A stretch of DNA of 64,000 bases from JADKIH01 sp031367345 (lineage in GTDB: Bacteria > Bacteroidota > Bacteroidia > AKYH767-A > 2013-40CM-41-45): positions 1-64,000 of the forward strand of contig JANLPR010000118.1 in assembly GCA_031367345.1 (NCBI GenBank), read 5' to 3'. Below, one piece after another: positions 54,225 through 62,299 of the stretch. A program made the translations under genes and the position numbers. Each line of letters opens with the position of its first letter. Positions within the stretch are counted from its first letter, which is position 1. The notes under the pieces are model-generated. The model did not search any database. It saw nothing but the letters and a program-made list of their open reading frames with translations, and was not told the origin of the DNA.

Positions 54225-55364
54225 ATGCCTTTTTCTTCCTTAGGGTTATCTCCGGCTTTACTAAAAGTATTAGATCTACAAAAATATTCTGAACCTACAC
54301 CAATTCAGAGTGCAGTAATTCCACTCATACTAGAGAAGAAAGATGTTTTAGGGATTTCAAAAACGGGATCAGGTAAAACAGCAAGTTATGTATTGCCTAT
54401 CTTGATGAACCTTCAAAATAAAGTGAAGACTAAAAATAGAAGTGCTCAGGTCTTAGTGTTAGTGCCAACAAGAGAATTAGCTGTTCAAGTAAATCATGTC
54501 TTTCAGCTTTTCAATAATGGATTAGAACAGAAGATAAAATCGTTGGCAGTATTTGGTGGAGTATCTATCAATCCGCAGATGATGTCTCTAAATAATGTAA
54601 ATGTATTGATTGCTACACCGGGAAGATTATTGGAATTGCTTTCTGCAAATGCTGTTCATCTGGATGAAATAGAAACATTAGTTCTCGACGAAGCTGATAA
54701 AATGTTGAGTGTTGGCTTTGAAGAAGAGATGAAGCGAATTCTAGAATACTTACCAAAAAAGCACCAGAATTTATTATTCTCGGCAACATTGAGTAAAGAT
54801 TTAGAAACACTCAAGATGCTTGTACTCCGTAATCCGGTGGTGATTGAAATTGAAGAAAAAGAAAATGAAGAAAACCTTGATCTTATTCAACAAATCGGAT
54901 ACTTTGTAGATGAAGAAAGAAAAGGACCATTGTTGCGATATTTAATAAAGCAAAAGGAAATGAAGCAGGTCTTGGTTTTTACATCGTCAGTATACAAGGC
55001 AGACAATGTAACCGATAAGCTTAAAAAAAATGGAGTTGATGCTATGGCGATTCATAGTAAGAAAAGCCAAGGAGCAAGAACCGATGCGCTGACTAAATTT
55101 AAAGCAGGCAAATTGAAAGTATTGGTGGCTACCGATCTTATATCAAGAGGAATCGACATTAGTTTTTTGCCTTATGTTATCAATTATGAATTACCACGTT
55201 CACCTAAAGACTTTATTCATCGAATAGGAAGAACAGGTAGAGCAGAAAATCCGGGGGAGGCCATTTCATTAATTACCCCTGAAGAGCAGCATCATTTTAG
55301 AGTTATTCAAAAAAAGATGGGAAAGTGGGTTACTATGATTGAAAGTGAAGGATTGGCGCTTTGA
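54225..55364 (+). CDS. DEAD-box ATP-dependent RNA helicase (first)
   Basis: This 379-residue core helicase has the Q motif (YSEPTPIQSA, about 21-30), Walker A SKTGSGKT (about 45-52), PTRELA, DEADKM, SAT, a late TSSVYK and HRIGRTGRA in the C-terminal RecA domain. It lacks the long C-terminal RNA-binding tail seen in DeaD or RhlE. It unwinds RNA duplexes in ribosome assembly or mRNA turnover. A second helicase gene follows after a 324-nt gap, but their separate leaders suggest separate transcription. Confidence 0.94.
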   Translation: MPFSSLGLSPALLKVLDLQKYSEPTPIQSAVIPLILEKKDVLGISKTGSGKTASYVLPILMNLQNKVKTKNRSAQVLVLVPTRELAVQVNHVFQLFNNGLEQKIKSLAVFGGVSINPQMMSLNNVNVLIATPGRLLELLSANAVHLDEIETLVLDEADKMLSVGFEEEMKRILEYLPKKHQNLLFSATLSKDLETLKMLVLRNPVVIEIEEKENEENLDLIQQIGYFVDEERKGPLLRYLIKQKEMKQVLVFTSSVYKADNVTDKLKKNGVDAMAIHSKKSQGARTDALTKFKAGKLKVLVATDLISRGIDISFLPYVINYELPRSPKDFIHRIGRTGRAENPGEAISLITPEEQHHFRVIQKKMGKWVTMIESEGLAL

Positions 55365-55688
55365 AGTTTATCGGTCGCTGTCGAAAAGTAATTTATTTTG
55401 AAATTCTTCTTTTGTTTTCATTTTTTGCTCCTCCAAAACTAGAGTGAATCCCTTTAAATAAAGCTCTTATCCTGCTTTTAAGATAATATTTTCGCTTAAA
55501 GCAATATTTATTAGGACATTAAGAATAAATAGTAGTACATTTGTACACTTCTCAGAAGATTGTATACCAAGTAGTTTGTAATTAAAATAATTCCAATTCG
55601 CGTTTTTACACTTTTCTAGTAGTTTACCGCTGATCAAATTCAATAGTGAAAACCCAACGGTAACAACAAATTATTTTAATACCAGTTA
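55365..55688. other. Gene-free region and leader before the second helicase
   Basis: The -7 box at 55536 predicts a leader of about 140 nt before the second helicase, resembling long cold-shock leaders. An imperfect inverted repeat TGCTTTTAAG / CTTAAAGCA (55473-55503) lies upstream of it. No coding frame is seen. Confidence 0.5.
55536..55543 (+). promoter_or_regulatory. -7 promoter box of the second helicase / csp unit
   Basis: TACATTTG is an exact match, embedded in a GTAC-ATTT-GTAC inverted repeat (55535-55546). Confidence 0.55.
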
Positions 55689-56822
55689 ATGACATTTACA
55701 AATTTAGGAGTAAGTCAACCCCTGATCCAAACATTGATCAACAAGGGATATTTAATTCCAACACCCATTCAAGTACAATCGATTCCAATTGTTTTACAAG
55801 GAAAAGATATTTTCGGTTGTGCTCAAACCGGCACCGGCAAAACAGCCGCATTCGCCTTACCCATTCTGCAACTACTTCAAGAGAAAAACGATCCTTCCAC
55901 AAAGAAGACGATCAAAGCACTTATACTTGCACCCACACGCGAACTTGCACAACAAATTTATGATAGCTTCCGTGTGTATGGAAGCAATTACAAACTAAAT
56001 ACTTGCGTAATATTTGGCGGAGTTGGTCAGGCTGCTCAAGTTTCCTCCCTTAAAAACGGTACAGACATCGTTGTTGCAACACCCGGACGTTTATTAGATT
56101 TAATGAACCAAGGATTTGTGAAACTGAACAATGTTGAACATTTTGTTCTCGACGAGGCAGACAGAATGCTCGATATGGGATTTATCAATGACATCAAAAA
56201 AATCATTGCAAAACTACCCAAGCAAAAGCAAACATTATTCTTTTCAGCGACAGTATCGTCTGAAATTAAACATCTCGCTAACAATATTTTAGTGAGTCCA
56301 TCTTATGTGTCAGTTTCACCGGTTTCTTCAACTGCCGAAACAGTTAAACAATCACTTTACTATGTGAATAAAGAAGACAAAAGGTCGCTCTTAAAGCATG
56401 TATTGAACAACGATACAATAGAACATGCACTTGTTTTTACCCGTACAAAAAGAGGAGCCGATAAAGTAGCTCGTGATCTGAACAACGACGGAATAAAAGC
56501 AGAGGCAATTCATGGAAATAAAAGTCAAGGAGCTCGTGAAAGAGCATTAAAAGGCTTTAAAGGCAGAAAAATTCGTGTTTTAGTAGCTACCGACATCGCT
56601 TCCAGAGGAATTGATGTTGACAAATTGACACACGTGATTAATTATGAAATTCCGGAACAAGCAGAAACCTATGTTCATCGAATTGGAAGAACGGGCAGAG
56701 CAGGAAGTTCGGGAATTGCACTTTCATTTTGTGCGAAAGAAGAAGTTTCTTATATTCGGGATATAAATAAACTGATCAATAAGAATATCGAGATTGTAAA
56801 ATCTCATCCATTTGTAAAATAA
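55689..56822 (+). CDS. DEAD-box ATP-dependent RNA helicase (RhlE-like, second)
   Basis: This 377-residue helicase shows the Q motif (TPIQVQ), Walker A AQTGTGKT (about 45-52), PTRELAQQI, DEADRMLDMGF (about 155-165), FFSATVS, TRTKRGAD and HRIGRTGRAG. The RhlE-type AFALP and DRMLDMGF wording is closest. It has no basic C-terminal tail. A cold-shock protein gene starts 41 nt after its stop, so the two are probably cotranscribed and act together in cold or RNA-structure stress. Confidence 0.95.
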   Translation: MTFTNLGVSQPLIQTLINKGYLIPTPIQVQSIPIVLQGKDIFGCAQTGTGKTAAFALPILQLLQEKNDPSTKKTIKALILAPTRELAQQIYDSFRVYGSNYKLNTCVIFGGVGQAAQVSSLKNGTDIVVATPGRLLDLMNQGFVKLNNVEHFVLDEADRMLDMGFINDIKKIIAKLPKQKQTLFFSATVSSEIKHLANNILVSPSYVSVSPVSSTAETVKQSLYYVNKEDKRSLLKHVLNNDTIEHALVFTRTKRGADKVARDLNNDGIKAEAIHGNKSQGARERALKGFKGRKIRVLVATDIASRGIDVDKLTHVINYEIPEQAETYVHRIGRTGRAGSSGIALSFCAKEEVSYIRDINKLINKNIEIVKSHPFVK

Positions 56823-56863
56823 CAAACCCAATAACAACTAATAACAATTAAATTATCACAACA

Positions 56864-57052
56864 ATGAAAAACGGAGTAGTAAAATTCTTCAACGAACAAA
56901 AAGGTTTCGGATTTATCAAAGACGAAAACGGACAAGAAATTTTTGTTCATGTAACAGGTCTAACTCAAAAAATTCGTGAGAATGACAACGTAACATTTGA
57001 TGTACAAGACGGAAAAAAAGGTCTTAATGCAGTGAATGTGAAGCTTGCATAA
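56864..57052 (+). CDS. cspA: Cold-shock protein (CspA family)
   Basis: This 62-residue single cold-shock domain (five-strand OB fold) has RNP1 KGFGFI (about 14-19) and RNP2 IFVHVT (about 26-31). It is a few residues shorter than E. coli CspA. It binds single-stranded RNA and keeps mRNA unfolded. It begins 41 nt after a DEAD-box helicase, with an A-rich leader and no Shine-Dalgarno sequence, and is followed by a strong terminator, so helicase and chaperone probably share one mRNA. Confidence 0.95.
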   Translation: MKNGVVKFFNEQKGFGFIKDENGQEIFVHVTGLTQKIRENDNVTFDVQDGKKGLNAVNVKLA

Positions 57053-57070
57053 TTGAACCGAAAAGAAATG

Positions 57071-57102
57071 AGAGGCTACTGAATAGTAGCCTCTTTTTTT
57101 TT
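57071..57102 (+). terminator. Rho-independent terminator of the helicase-csp unit
   Basis: A 10-bp stem AGAGGCTACT / AGTAGCCTCT with a GAAT loop and a nine-T run, 18 nt after the csp stop. Confidence 0.93.
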
Positions 57103-57156
57103 GAAACTAATCGAAGAACATCAGAAATTAAATTCAACGAAACCCCGCTGTTACCT

Positions 57157-57767
57157 ATGAAAAAACTTAGATTAATTATAATATTATTTTTTTTATCGTT
57201 CAATTCTCAATTGTTTGCTCAGTCAGTTCTATTGAAAAAATTGGCTAAAGCAATGCAAGGTTCTTATAACAGTACAGCACAACATTTAAAAGATACAACT
57301 AACTATTTTGATATTCGCTTACAGATAAAACCGATATGGAAAAAACAAAAGAATGGTTATTGGTTTTATGTTGAGCAAGCTGTAGCTAGCTAAATAGATA
57401 AACCATATTGACAAAGAGTTTATCATCTTATAGAAAATAGCGATGGAAGTTTTTCAAGTTTCATTTTCACTTTTAATGAACCGCTCCGTTATACACACAA
57501 ACCTAAATTACTGGAAAAAACATTGACAGTGGATTCTTTGCAAGAGCGAAAAGGGTGTGAGGTAAAATTAAAAATTGACGAAAAAGGAAATTATATTGGT
57601 TCAACCAACGGAAAAAGTTGTCCGAGTGATCGTAAAGGTGCTAGTTGTGCAACATCCGAAGTAATAATTGTTCCCAATGAATTACATAGTTGGGATAGAG
57701 GATTTAATGACCACGACGAACAAGTCTGGGGAGCGCTACATAAGGTGCATACATCTTTATTAAATAG
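57157..57767 (+). pseudogene. Decayed CpcT/CpeT-family (chromophore lyase-like) gene
   Basis: An exported CpcT/CpeT-like protein is broken here. A signal peptide (MKKLRLIIILFFLSFNSQLFA) and YWFYVEQAVAS run into TAA at 57391. The same frame then resumes as IDKPY, meets TGA at 57409, and continues as QRVYHLIENSDG. It goes on through GCEVKLKID, SCPSDRKGASCATSEV and SWDRGFNDHDEQVWGA. A probable 1-base deletion near 57744 shifts the end; restoring one G gives GAYIFIK and a stop at 57767. In cyanobacteria the family attaches bilins to phycobiliproteins; in Bacteroidota its role is unknown. Two separate nonsense codons plus a frameshift argue for a true pseudogene, barring sequencing error. Confidence 0.8.
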
Positions 57768-58031
57768 AAGTCTAGATGTTCTTTACTCTATTATTCTAGA
57801 ATAACTAAGACATTAGATTCTATAATAAAAATCAAGATCAATTTATTGAAGGAAATACAATAAGCACTTCATTTGAAAGCTATTAATCACCTTCTATTAA
57901 TAACTTGTTTTCAATCCCAAACCATATTTTCAATGTGAAAAAAAAAATGTAAAAAGGTCTTTTTAGAGGGAAAATCATAGCAAATCGACTATCTTTACAG
58001 CCATAATAAACAATTAAAAAGAAGAAATATT

Positions 58032-59441
58032 TTGACACTAATAAAATCAATTTCGGGAATAAGAGGAACAATAGGAGGGCGCCCGGGAGATGGATTAACA
58101 CCGGTTGACATAGTGAAATACTCTGCGGCTTATGGTTCATGGATTATTAAAAGAAAAACAAATACCGAAAAACCGGTAATAGCCATTGGAAGAGATGCTC
58201 GAATTTCTGGCGAAATGGTTCAGAATTTAGTTGCCGGTACTTTAAAAGGGTTAGGAATAGATGTAATCTATCTTGGCTTGTCGACAACACCAACTGTTGA
58301 AATGGCAGTAACAGATTTCAAAGCGGATGGAGGTATTATTCTAACTGCAAGTCATAACCCAAAACAATGGAATGCACTAAAGCTTTTGAATGAAAAAGGA
58401 GAATTCCTTTCTGCCAACGATGGAGCTGAAGTGTTGAAGATAGCTGAATCAGATGACTTTGTTTTTGCAGAAGTAAACAAATTGGGAAAATATATAAGTG
58501 TTCCAAATTACCATCATAAGCACATTGAAAAGATACTGGCACTTCCATTGGTTGATGTAAATGCCATCAAAGCGAAAAATTTTAAAGTTGTAATCGACTG
58601 TGTAAATAGCAGTGGAGGAATAGTAGTTCCAGCACTATTACGTGCACTTGGAGTTGAAGACATCATTGAACTTTATTGCGATCCCAATGGTCAATTCCCG
58701 CATAATCCGGAACCATTACCTGAATACTTAGGAGATATTTCAAAAGAAGTAAAAAAGAAAAATGCCCACCTAGGAATAGTTGTTGATCCGGATGTTGACC
58801 GACTTGCATTAGTATGTGAAGATGGAGAAATGTTTGGAGAAGAATATACACTGGTAGCTGTAGCAGATTATGTATTAAAAAATAAAAAAGGAAATACTGT
58901 TTCTAATCTCTCTTCCACACGTGCATTACGTGACATCACAGAAAAATCAGGTGGAACATATTATGCCGCAGCAGTAGGAGAAGTTAATGTAGTAGAAGCT
59001 ATGAAAGCTCACAATGCAGTAATAGGCGGTGAAGGTAACGGCGGAATAATTTATCCTGAGTTACATTATGGCCGTGATGCTTTGGTTGGTATTGCCTTGT
59101 TCTTGTCGCATCTTGCAAAATTTGGTAAGAACACTTCAATGTTACGAGCTACTTACCCGAACTATTTTATTTCGAAAAATAAAATTGAGCTAACGGCGGA
59201 GATCAATGTCGATAAGATACTTGATCAGATCCAGACCAAATATAGTCGTCAACCCATTAATACGATTGATGGAGTAAAAATTGAATTCGATAAGGAATGG
59301 GTTCACCTCAGAAAGAGTAATACTGAACCTATTATTCGTATCTACGCTGAAAGTCAATCTCAAACCACGGCAAATAATCTTGCTGAAAAGATCATCTTCG
59401 ATATTAAAGACATGATCAATCAAAAAAGTCTTCAAAATTAA
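58032..59441 (+). CDS. glmM: Phosphoglucosamine mutase / phosphohexomutase
   Basis: This enzyme converts glucosamine-6-phosphate to glucosamine-1-phosphate for UDP-GlcNAc and hence peptidoglycan and lipid A. The 469-residue alpha-D-phosphohexomutase has SISGIRGTIGG at the start, catalytic Ser in LTASHNPKQWNALK (Ser about 107), metal-binding DPDVDRLAL (about 252-260), sugar-binding GEGNGG and the C-terminal RKSNTEPIIRIY. The start is TTG 58032, which gives the family-typical MTLIKSISG N-terminus; no ATG lies nearby. Phosphomannomutase or phosphoglucomutase specificity is possible. A cysteine desulfurase follows after 16 nt. Confidence 0.88.
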   Translation: MTLIKSISGIRGTIGGRPGDGLTPVDIVKYSAAYGSWIIKRKTNTEKPVIAIGRDARISGEMVQNLVAGTLKGLGIDVIYLGLSTTPTVEMAVTDFKADGGIILTASHNPKQWNALKLLNEKGEFLSANDGAEVLKIAESDDFVFAEVNKLGKYISVPNYHHKHIEKILALPLVDVNAIKAKNFKVVIDCVNSSGGIVVPALLRALGVEDIIELYCDPNGQFPHNPEPLPEYLGDISKEVKKKNAHLGIVVDPDVDRLALVCEDGEMFGEEYTLVAVADYVLKNKKGNTVSNLSSTRALRDITEKSGGTYYAAAVGEVNVVEAMKAHNAVIGGEGNGGIIYPELHYGRDALVGIALFLSHLAKFGKNTSMLRATYPNYFISKNKIELTAEINVDKILDQIQTKYSRQPINTIDGVKIEFDKEWVHLRKSNTEPIIRIYAESQSQTTANNLAEKIIFDIKDMINQKSLQN

Positions 59442-59457
59442 TTAACAAAAATATTCC

Positions 59458-60600
59458 ATGAAAATTTATTTGGATAATGCAGCGACTACTCCAATGGATC
59501 CTGCTGTTATTGAAGCAATGATACCTGTAATGCAAAATCAATTCGGGAATCCTTCGTCTATTCATTCATGGGGACGCGAAGTAAAAACCGCACTTGAAAA
59601 TGCAAGAAAGAGTGTTGCTAAATTCTTAAATGTAGCTCCTGCTGAAATATTTTTTACAAGCGGCGGAACAGAAGCAAACAATACTGCTTTGTTTTGCTCT
59701 GTACGAGATTTAAATGTAAAGCATGTTATCTCCAGTAAAATTGAACACCATGCTGTTCTTCATACGCTTGAAGAACTTGAAAAAGAAGGGAAGATTACAC
59801 TTAGTTATGTTACACTTACTACCAATGGTCATGTAGACATTAGTCATTTAGAAGAATTACTAAAGAATTCAACAGAAAAGACGCTCGTTAGTTTGATGCA
59901 TGCAAATAATGAAATTGGGAATTTGTTACCTATCAAAAAAGTGGGTGAATTGTGTAAAACGTATAATGCATTATTTCATTGCGACACTGTACAAACGATG
60001 GCACATTATCCTATCAACTTAAAAGAAGTGAATGTAAACTTTGTAACGTGTGCAGGTCATAAATTTCATGGTCCTAAAGGGATCGGTTTCTTGTATATTA
60101 ATCACAATGTCAAAATAAATCCATTCATTTTTGGAGGAGCTCAAGAGCGGAATATGAGAGGCGGTACAGAAAACGTTTATGGTATTGTTGGATTAGCTAA
60201 GGCTATTGAAATTGCGGAAAGAGAAATGGCGAGTCACGAAGAACATATTTCCGAGATTAAAAAATACATGGCCACACAACTCAGTAAAAATATTCCGGGA
60301 TTGGAGTTTAATGGTGATTCAAATGGCAATAGTTTATATACTGTGTTGAATGTTTCCTTTCCTCCAACCGATTTTTCTGAAATGCTACTTTTCAATATGG
60401 ATATTGCGGGTATTGCTTGTTCAGGAGGTTCTGCATGCAGTAGTGGAAGTAACTCAGGTTCGCATGTTTTAAAAGCACTTTATGGAAATACAGACCGCCC
60501 ATCAATTCGGTTTTCATTTAGTAAATACACAAAAAAGGAAGAAATAGATATAGTAGTTGAAAAATTAAAGGAACTTTATTCAATAAAGGTTTCTTCTTGA
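59458..60600 (+). CDS. Cysteine desulfurase (NifS/IscS family)
   Basis: This PLP enzyme removes sulfur from cysteine to give a persulfide for Fe-S clusters or tRNA thiolation. The 380-residue protein shows YLDNAATTPMDP (about 4-15), TSGGTEANN (about 67-75), the PLP lysine in CAGHKFHGPKGIGFLY (about 199-214), and the active-site cysteine loop IACSGGSACSSGS (about 320-332). The insert length fits class I desulfurases. It lies 16 nt after glmM and is cotranscribed with it. No iscU-like scaffold gene is adjacent. Confidence 0.93.
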   Translation: MKIYLDNAATTPMDPAVIEAMIPVMQNQFGNPSSIHSWGREVKTALENARKSVAKFLNVAPAEIFFTSGGTEANNTALFCSVRDLNVKHVISSKIEHHAVLHTLEELEKEGKITLSYVTLTTNGHVDISHLEELLKNSTEKTLVSLMHANNEIGNLLPIKKVGELCKTYNALFHCDTVQTMAHYPINLKEVNVNFVTCAGHKFHGPKGIGFLYINHNVKINPFIFGGAQERNMRGGTENVYGIVGLAKAIEIAEREMASHEEHISEIKKYMATQLSKNIPGLEFNGDSNGNSLYTVLNVSFPPTDFSEMLLFNMDIAGIACSGGSACSSGSNSGSHVLKALYGNTDRPSIRFSFSKYTKKEEIDIVVEKLKELYSIKVSS

Positions 60601-60610
60601 TCTTCGACAT

Positions 60611-60643
60611 AAAAAAAACACTCTAATATGAGTGCTTTTTTTA
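60611..60643. terminator. Bidirectional terminator hairpin
   Basis: A CACTC / GAGTG stem, flanked after one mismatch by an A8 run on the left and a T7 run on the right, serves both the desulfurase gene and the convergent sigma unit. Confidence 0.8.
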
Positions 60644-60662
60644 AAATATCAATAGTTTCTAA

Positions 60663-61148
60663 TTACTGTTTCATTTCTGATCGTTCATCTTTTCGTTTGT
60701 CGCGAATCATCTGAAGCAGTTGTTTTTTAAATTCTTCTTCAGCACGATAAAGCTTCGCTACCTTTTTCATCGGAAGTACTTTTTTGAACTGCGGATGGTA
60801 CTTTTTCTGGACATCAATTTCATTTTGATGAAAGGCTAATTCTCCATCTACCATTTTCTCCAAATCAGAATCAGACATTGAATCAAGAGAAAGCTTACCA
60901 TTTATAAGATTATTTCTTCTACTCTTGCGAAGTTGTTCCAACTCATCTTGATATTTATTATAAACCGGCCAGAAACTCTTAGCTTCATCGGTTGTCAAGT
61001 CTAAGAAATTTGTAAGATAACCGATTTTCATTGCATCAACCTTTTCACGCATCGGCCTACGTTCTTGTCCACGAAATCCTCCTCTTTGTGAAAATGAACT
61101 AGTGGAGTTACCGATTAAAAGTAAGGCAAAGAGTATATATTTTTTCAT
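60663..61148 (-). CDS. Exported Spy/CpxP-like protein (putative sensor of ECF sigma unit)
   Basis: This 161-residue exported protein has a signal peptide (MKKYILFALLLIGNSTSSFS) and a highly charged, helical mature part. It carries a Spy/CpxP-like pattern: LTNFLDLTTDEAKSFWPVYNKYQDELEQLRKSRRN (about 45-79). Proteins of this kind are often labelled sensor of ECF-type sigma factor in Bacteroidota. It overlaps the previous gene by 4 nt (ATGA), making it the third gene of the sigma unit. A periplasmic chaperone or envelope-stress sensor role is inference. Confidence 0.75.
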   Translation of the reverse strand: MKKYILFALLLIGNSTSSFSQRGGFRGQERRPMREKVDAMKIGYLTNFLDLTTDEAKSFWPVYNKYQDELEQLRKSRRNNLINGKLSLDSMSDSDLEKMVDGELAFHQNEIDVQKKYHPQFKKVLPMKKVAKLYRAEEEFKKQLLQMIRDKRKDERSEMKQ

Positions 61149-61687
61149 AGTATTATTTCTAATTGTGATGCTTCAATATTATTATCGAGAAGGTATTGTT
61201 CCATATCATTGTTTTCTTTTTCTAATCCTTGGTCGGCGAGAAAATCAATCAAATCATTTTCATTGAGTGCATCAATATATTTGGAATTTCCAAACTCCTT
61301 TGCATTATAGACCGGATGGTTAATTATAATTTGTTGAGGCCTTTGAAAGTAAAAGAATCCAAGAATTACCATTGCAGCAGACAAAAGCGATGGAGTAAAA
61401 ACAGATTTTTTAAAAACAGCCGGTAAAGTAATTCTCTTTTCTTTGTTTATAGCGATTCGAGTGCTAATTTGGTTGTTTAAGTTATCAAAATAATTGACCG
61501 GAACTATAAATAGATTGTCTTCAATAACTGCATGGTCTTGAGAAAGTGTAGTTATTGTATGAATTGATTTTTTGATATCGGAAGGCAGAGTAGAAAAATA
61601 ATCCACCGGTGTTAAAAATGCAGAATCAATATTACTTGATTTTAGCATTTTATTCAAGTTCTCCTCTATATTTTCTAATTTATTCAT
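61145..61687 (-). CDS. Putative membrane anti-sigma-like protein
   Basis: This 180-residue protein has one predicted membrane helix (about 94-112), with a cytoplasmic N-terminus and a short acidic outer part. The N-terminal half carries two related motifs, FLTPVDYFSTL and FIVPVNYFDNL, suggesting an internal duplication. The position between an ECF sigma factor and a periplasmic Spy-like protein fits an anti-sigma factor, but no zinc-binding anti-sigma motif (HxxxCxxC) is present. The function is inferred from order only. It overlaps the next gene by 4 nt. Confidence 0.6.
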   Translation of the reverse strand: MNKLENIEENLNKMLKSSNIDSAFLTPVDYFSTLPSDIKKSIHTITTLSQDHAVIEDNLFIVPVNYFDNLNNQISTRIAINKEKRITLPAVFKKSVFTPSLLSAAMVILGFFYFQRPQQIIINHPVYNAKEFGNSKYIDALNENDLIDFLADQGLEKENNDMEQYLLDNNIEASQLEIIL

Positions 61688-61718
61688 TGTATTTTAGATG
61701 GAATAACAGTTCAAAGGT

Positions 61719-62270
61719 TTAATTACAGGTAAGATACTTTTCAATTTTCTTTACTGCATGATGATAATTTGCTTTCAGTCCACCAACTGAAAGATTGAGT
61801 ATTACAGCCATCTCTTCATATTTTAACCCTTCAAAATATTTCATATTAAATACGAGTCGTTGTTGAGGAGGCAATTTCAGAATCGCTTGTTGAAGTTTAA
61901 GTTGGATTTTATCGCCCGAAAACAATGGATCACTAATAAGTTTTTCGGAAAGCTCATTTTCTACATCATTGAAAGAGATAAAAAAACGTTTCCTTTTTGA
62001 ATTAAGAAAAGTAATAGATTCATTGGTTGCAATACGATACAACCATGTAAAAAGCTGGGAGTCGCTTCTAAAATTCCCTAAGCCTTTCCACACTTTTATA
62101 AAAACATTTTGAATTACATCATTGGCATCATCGTGGTCGATTACAATACGTCTGACATGCCAATACAGTTTTTTCTGGTATTTATTGACCAATAAATTAA
62201 AAGCATAATGCCTGGTTCCTTCGTCCCGATATTTTTGGAGGAGTTCCTCGTCACTGAAATCTTCTACCAT
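61719..62270 (-). CDS. ECF-type RNA polymerase sigma-70 factor
   Basis: This is a 183-residue sigma factor of the extracytoplasmic-function class. Sigma region 2 (about 15-95) includes YWHVRRIVIDHDDANDVIQNVFIKVWKGL and FTWLYRIATN, and region 4 (about 125-180) includes LPPQQRLVFNMKYFEGLKYEEMAVILNLSVGGLKANYHHAV, a helix-turn-helix that reads the -35-like element. It starts the minus-strand trio with the putative anti-sigma and the periplasmic protein. The gene begins 29 nt after the transketolase stop, and TGACTTTG at 62291-62298 is a near-consensus -7 box. Confidence 0.94.
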   Translation of the reverse strand: MVEDFSDEELLQKYRDEGTRHYAFNLLVNKYQKKLYWHVRRIVIDHDDANDVIQNVFIKVWKGLGNFRSDSQLFTWLYRIATNESITFLNSKRKRFFISFNDVENELSEKLISDPLFSGDKIQLKLQQAILKLPPQQRLVFNMKYFEGLKYEEMAVILNLSVGGLKANYHHAVKKIEKYLTCN

Positions 62271-62299
62271 CTTTTAAATTTGGACTTGGGCAAAGTCAA

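Noticed and set aside
57523..57804. The second open part of the CpcT/CpeT region as a separate 93-residue gene.
   Set aside because: It begins mid-domain in the same frame as the upstream part and its last residues are out of frame with the family; it is the tail of the pseudogene.
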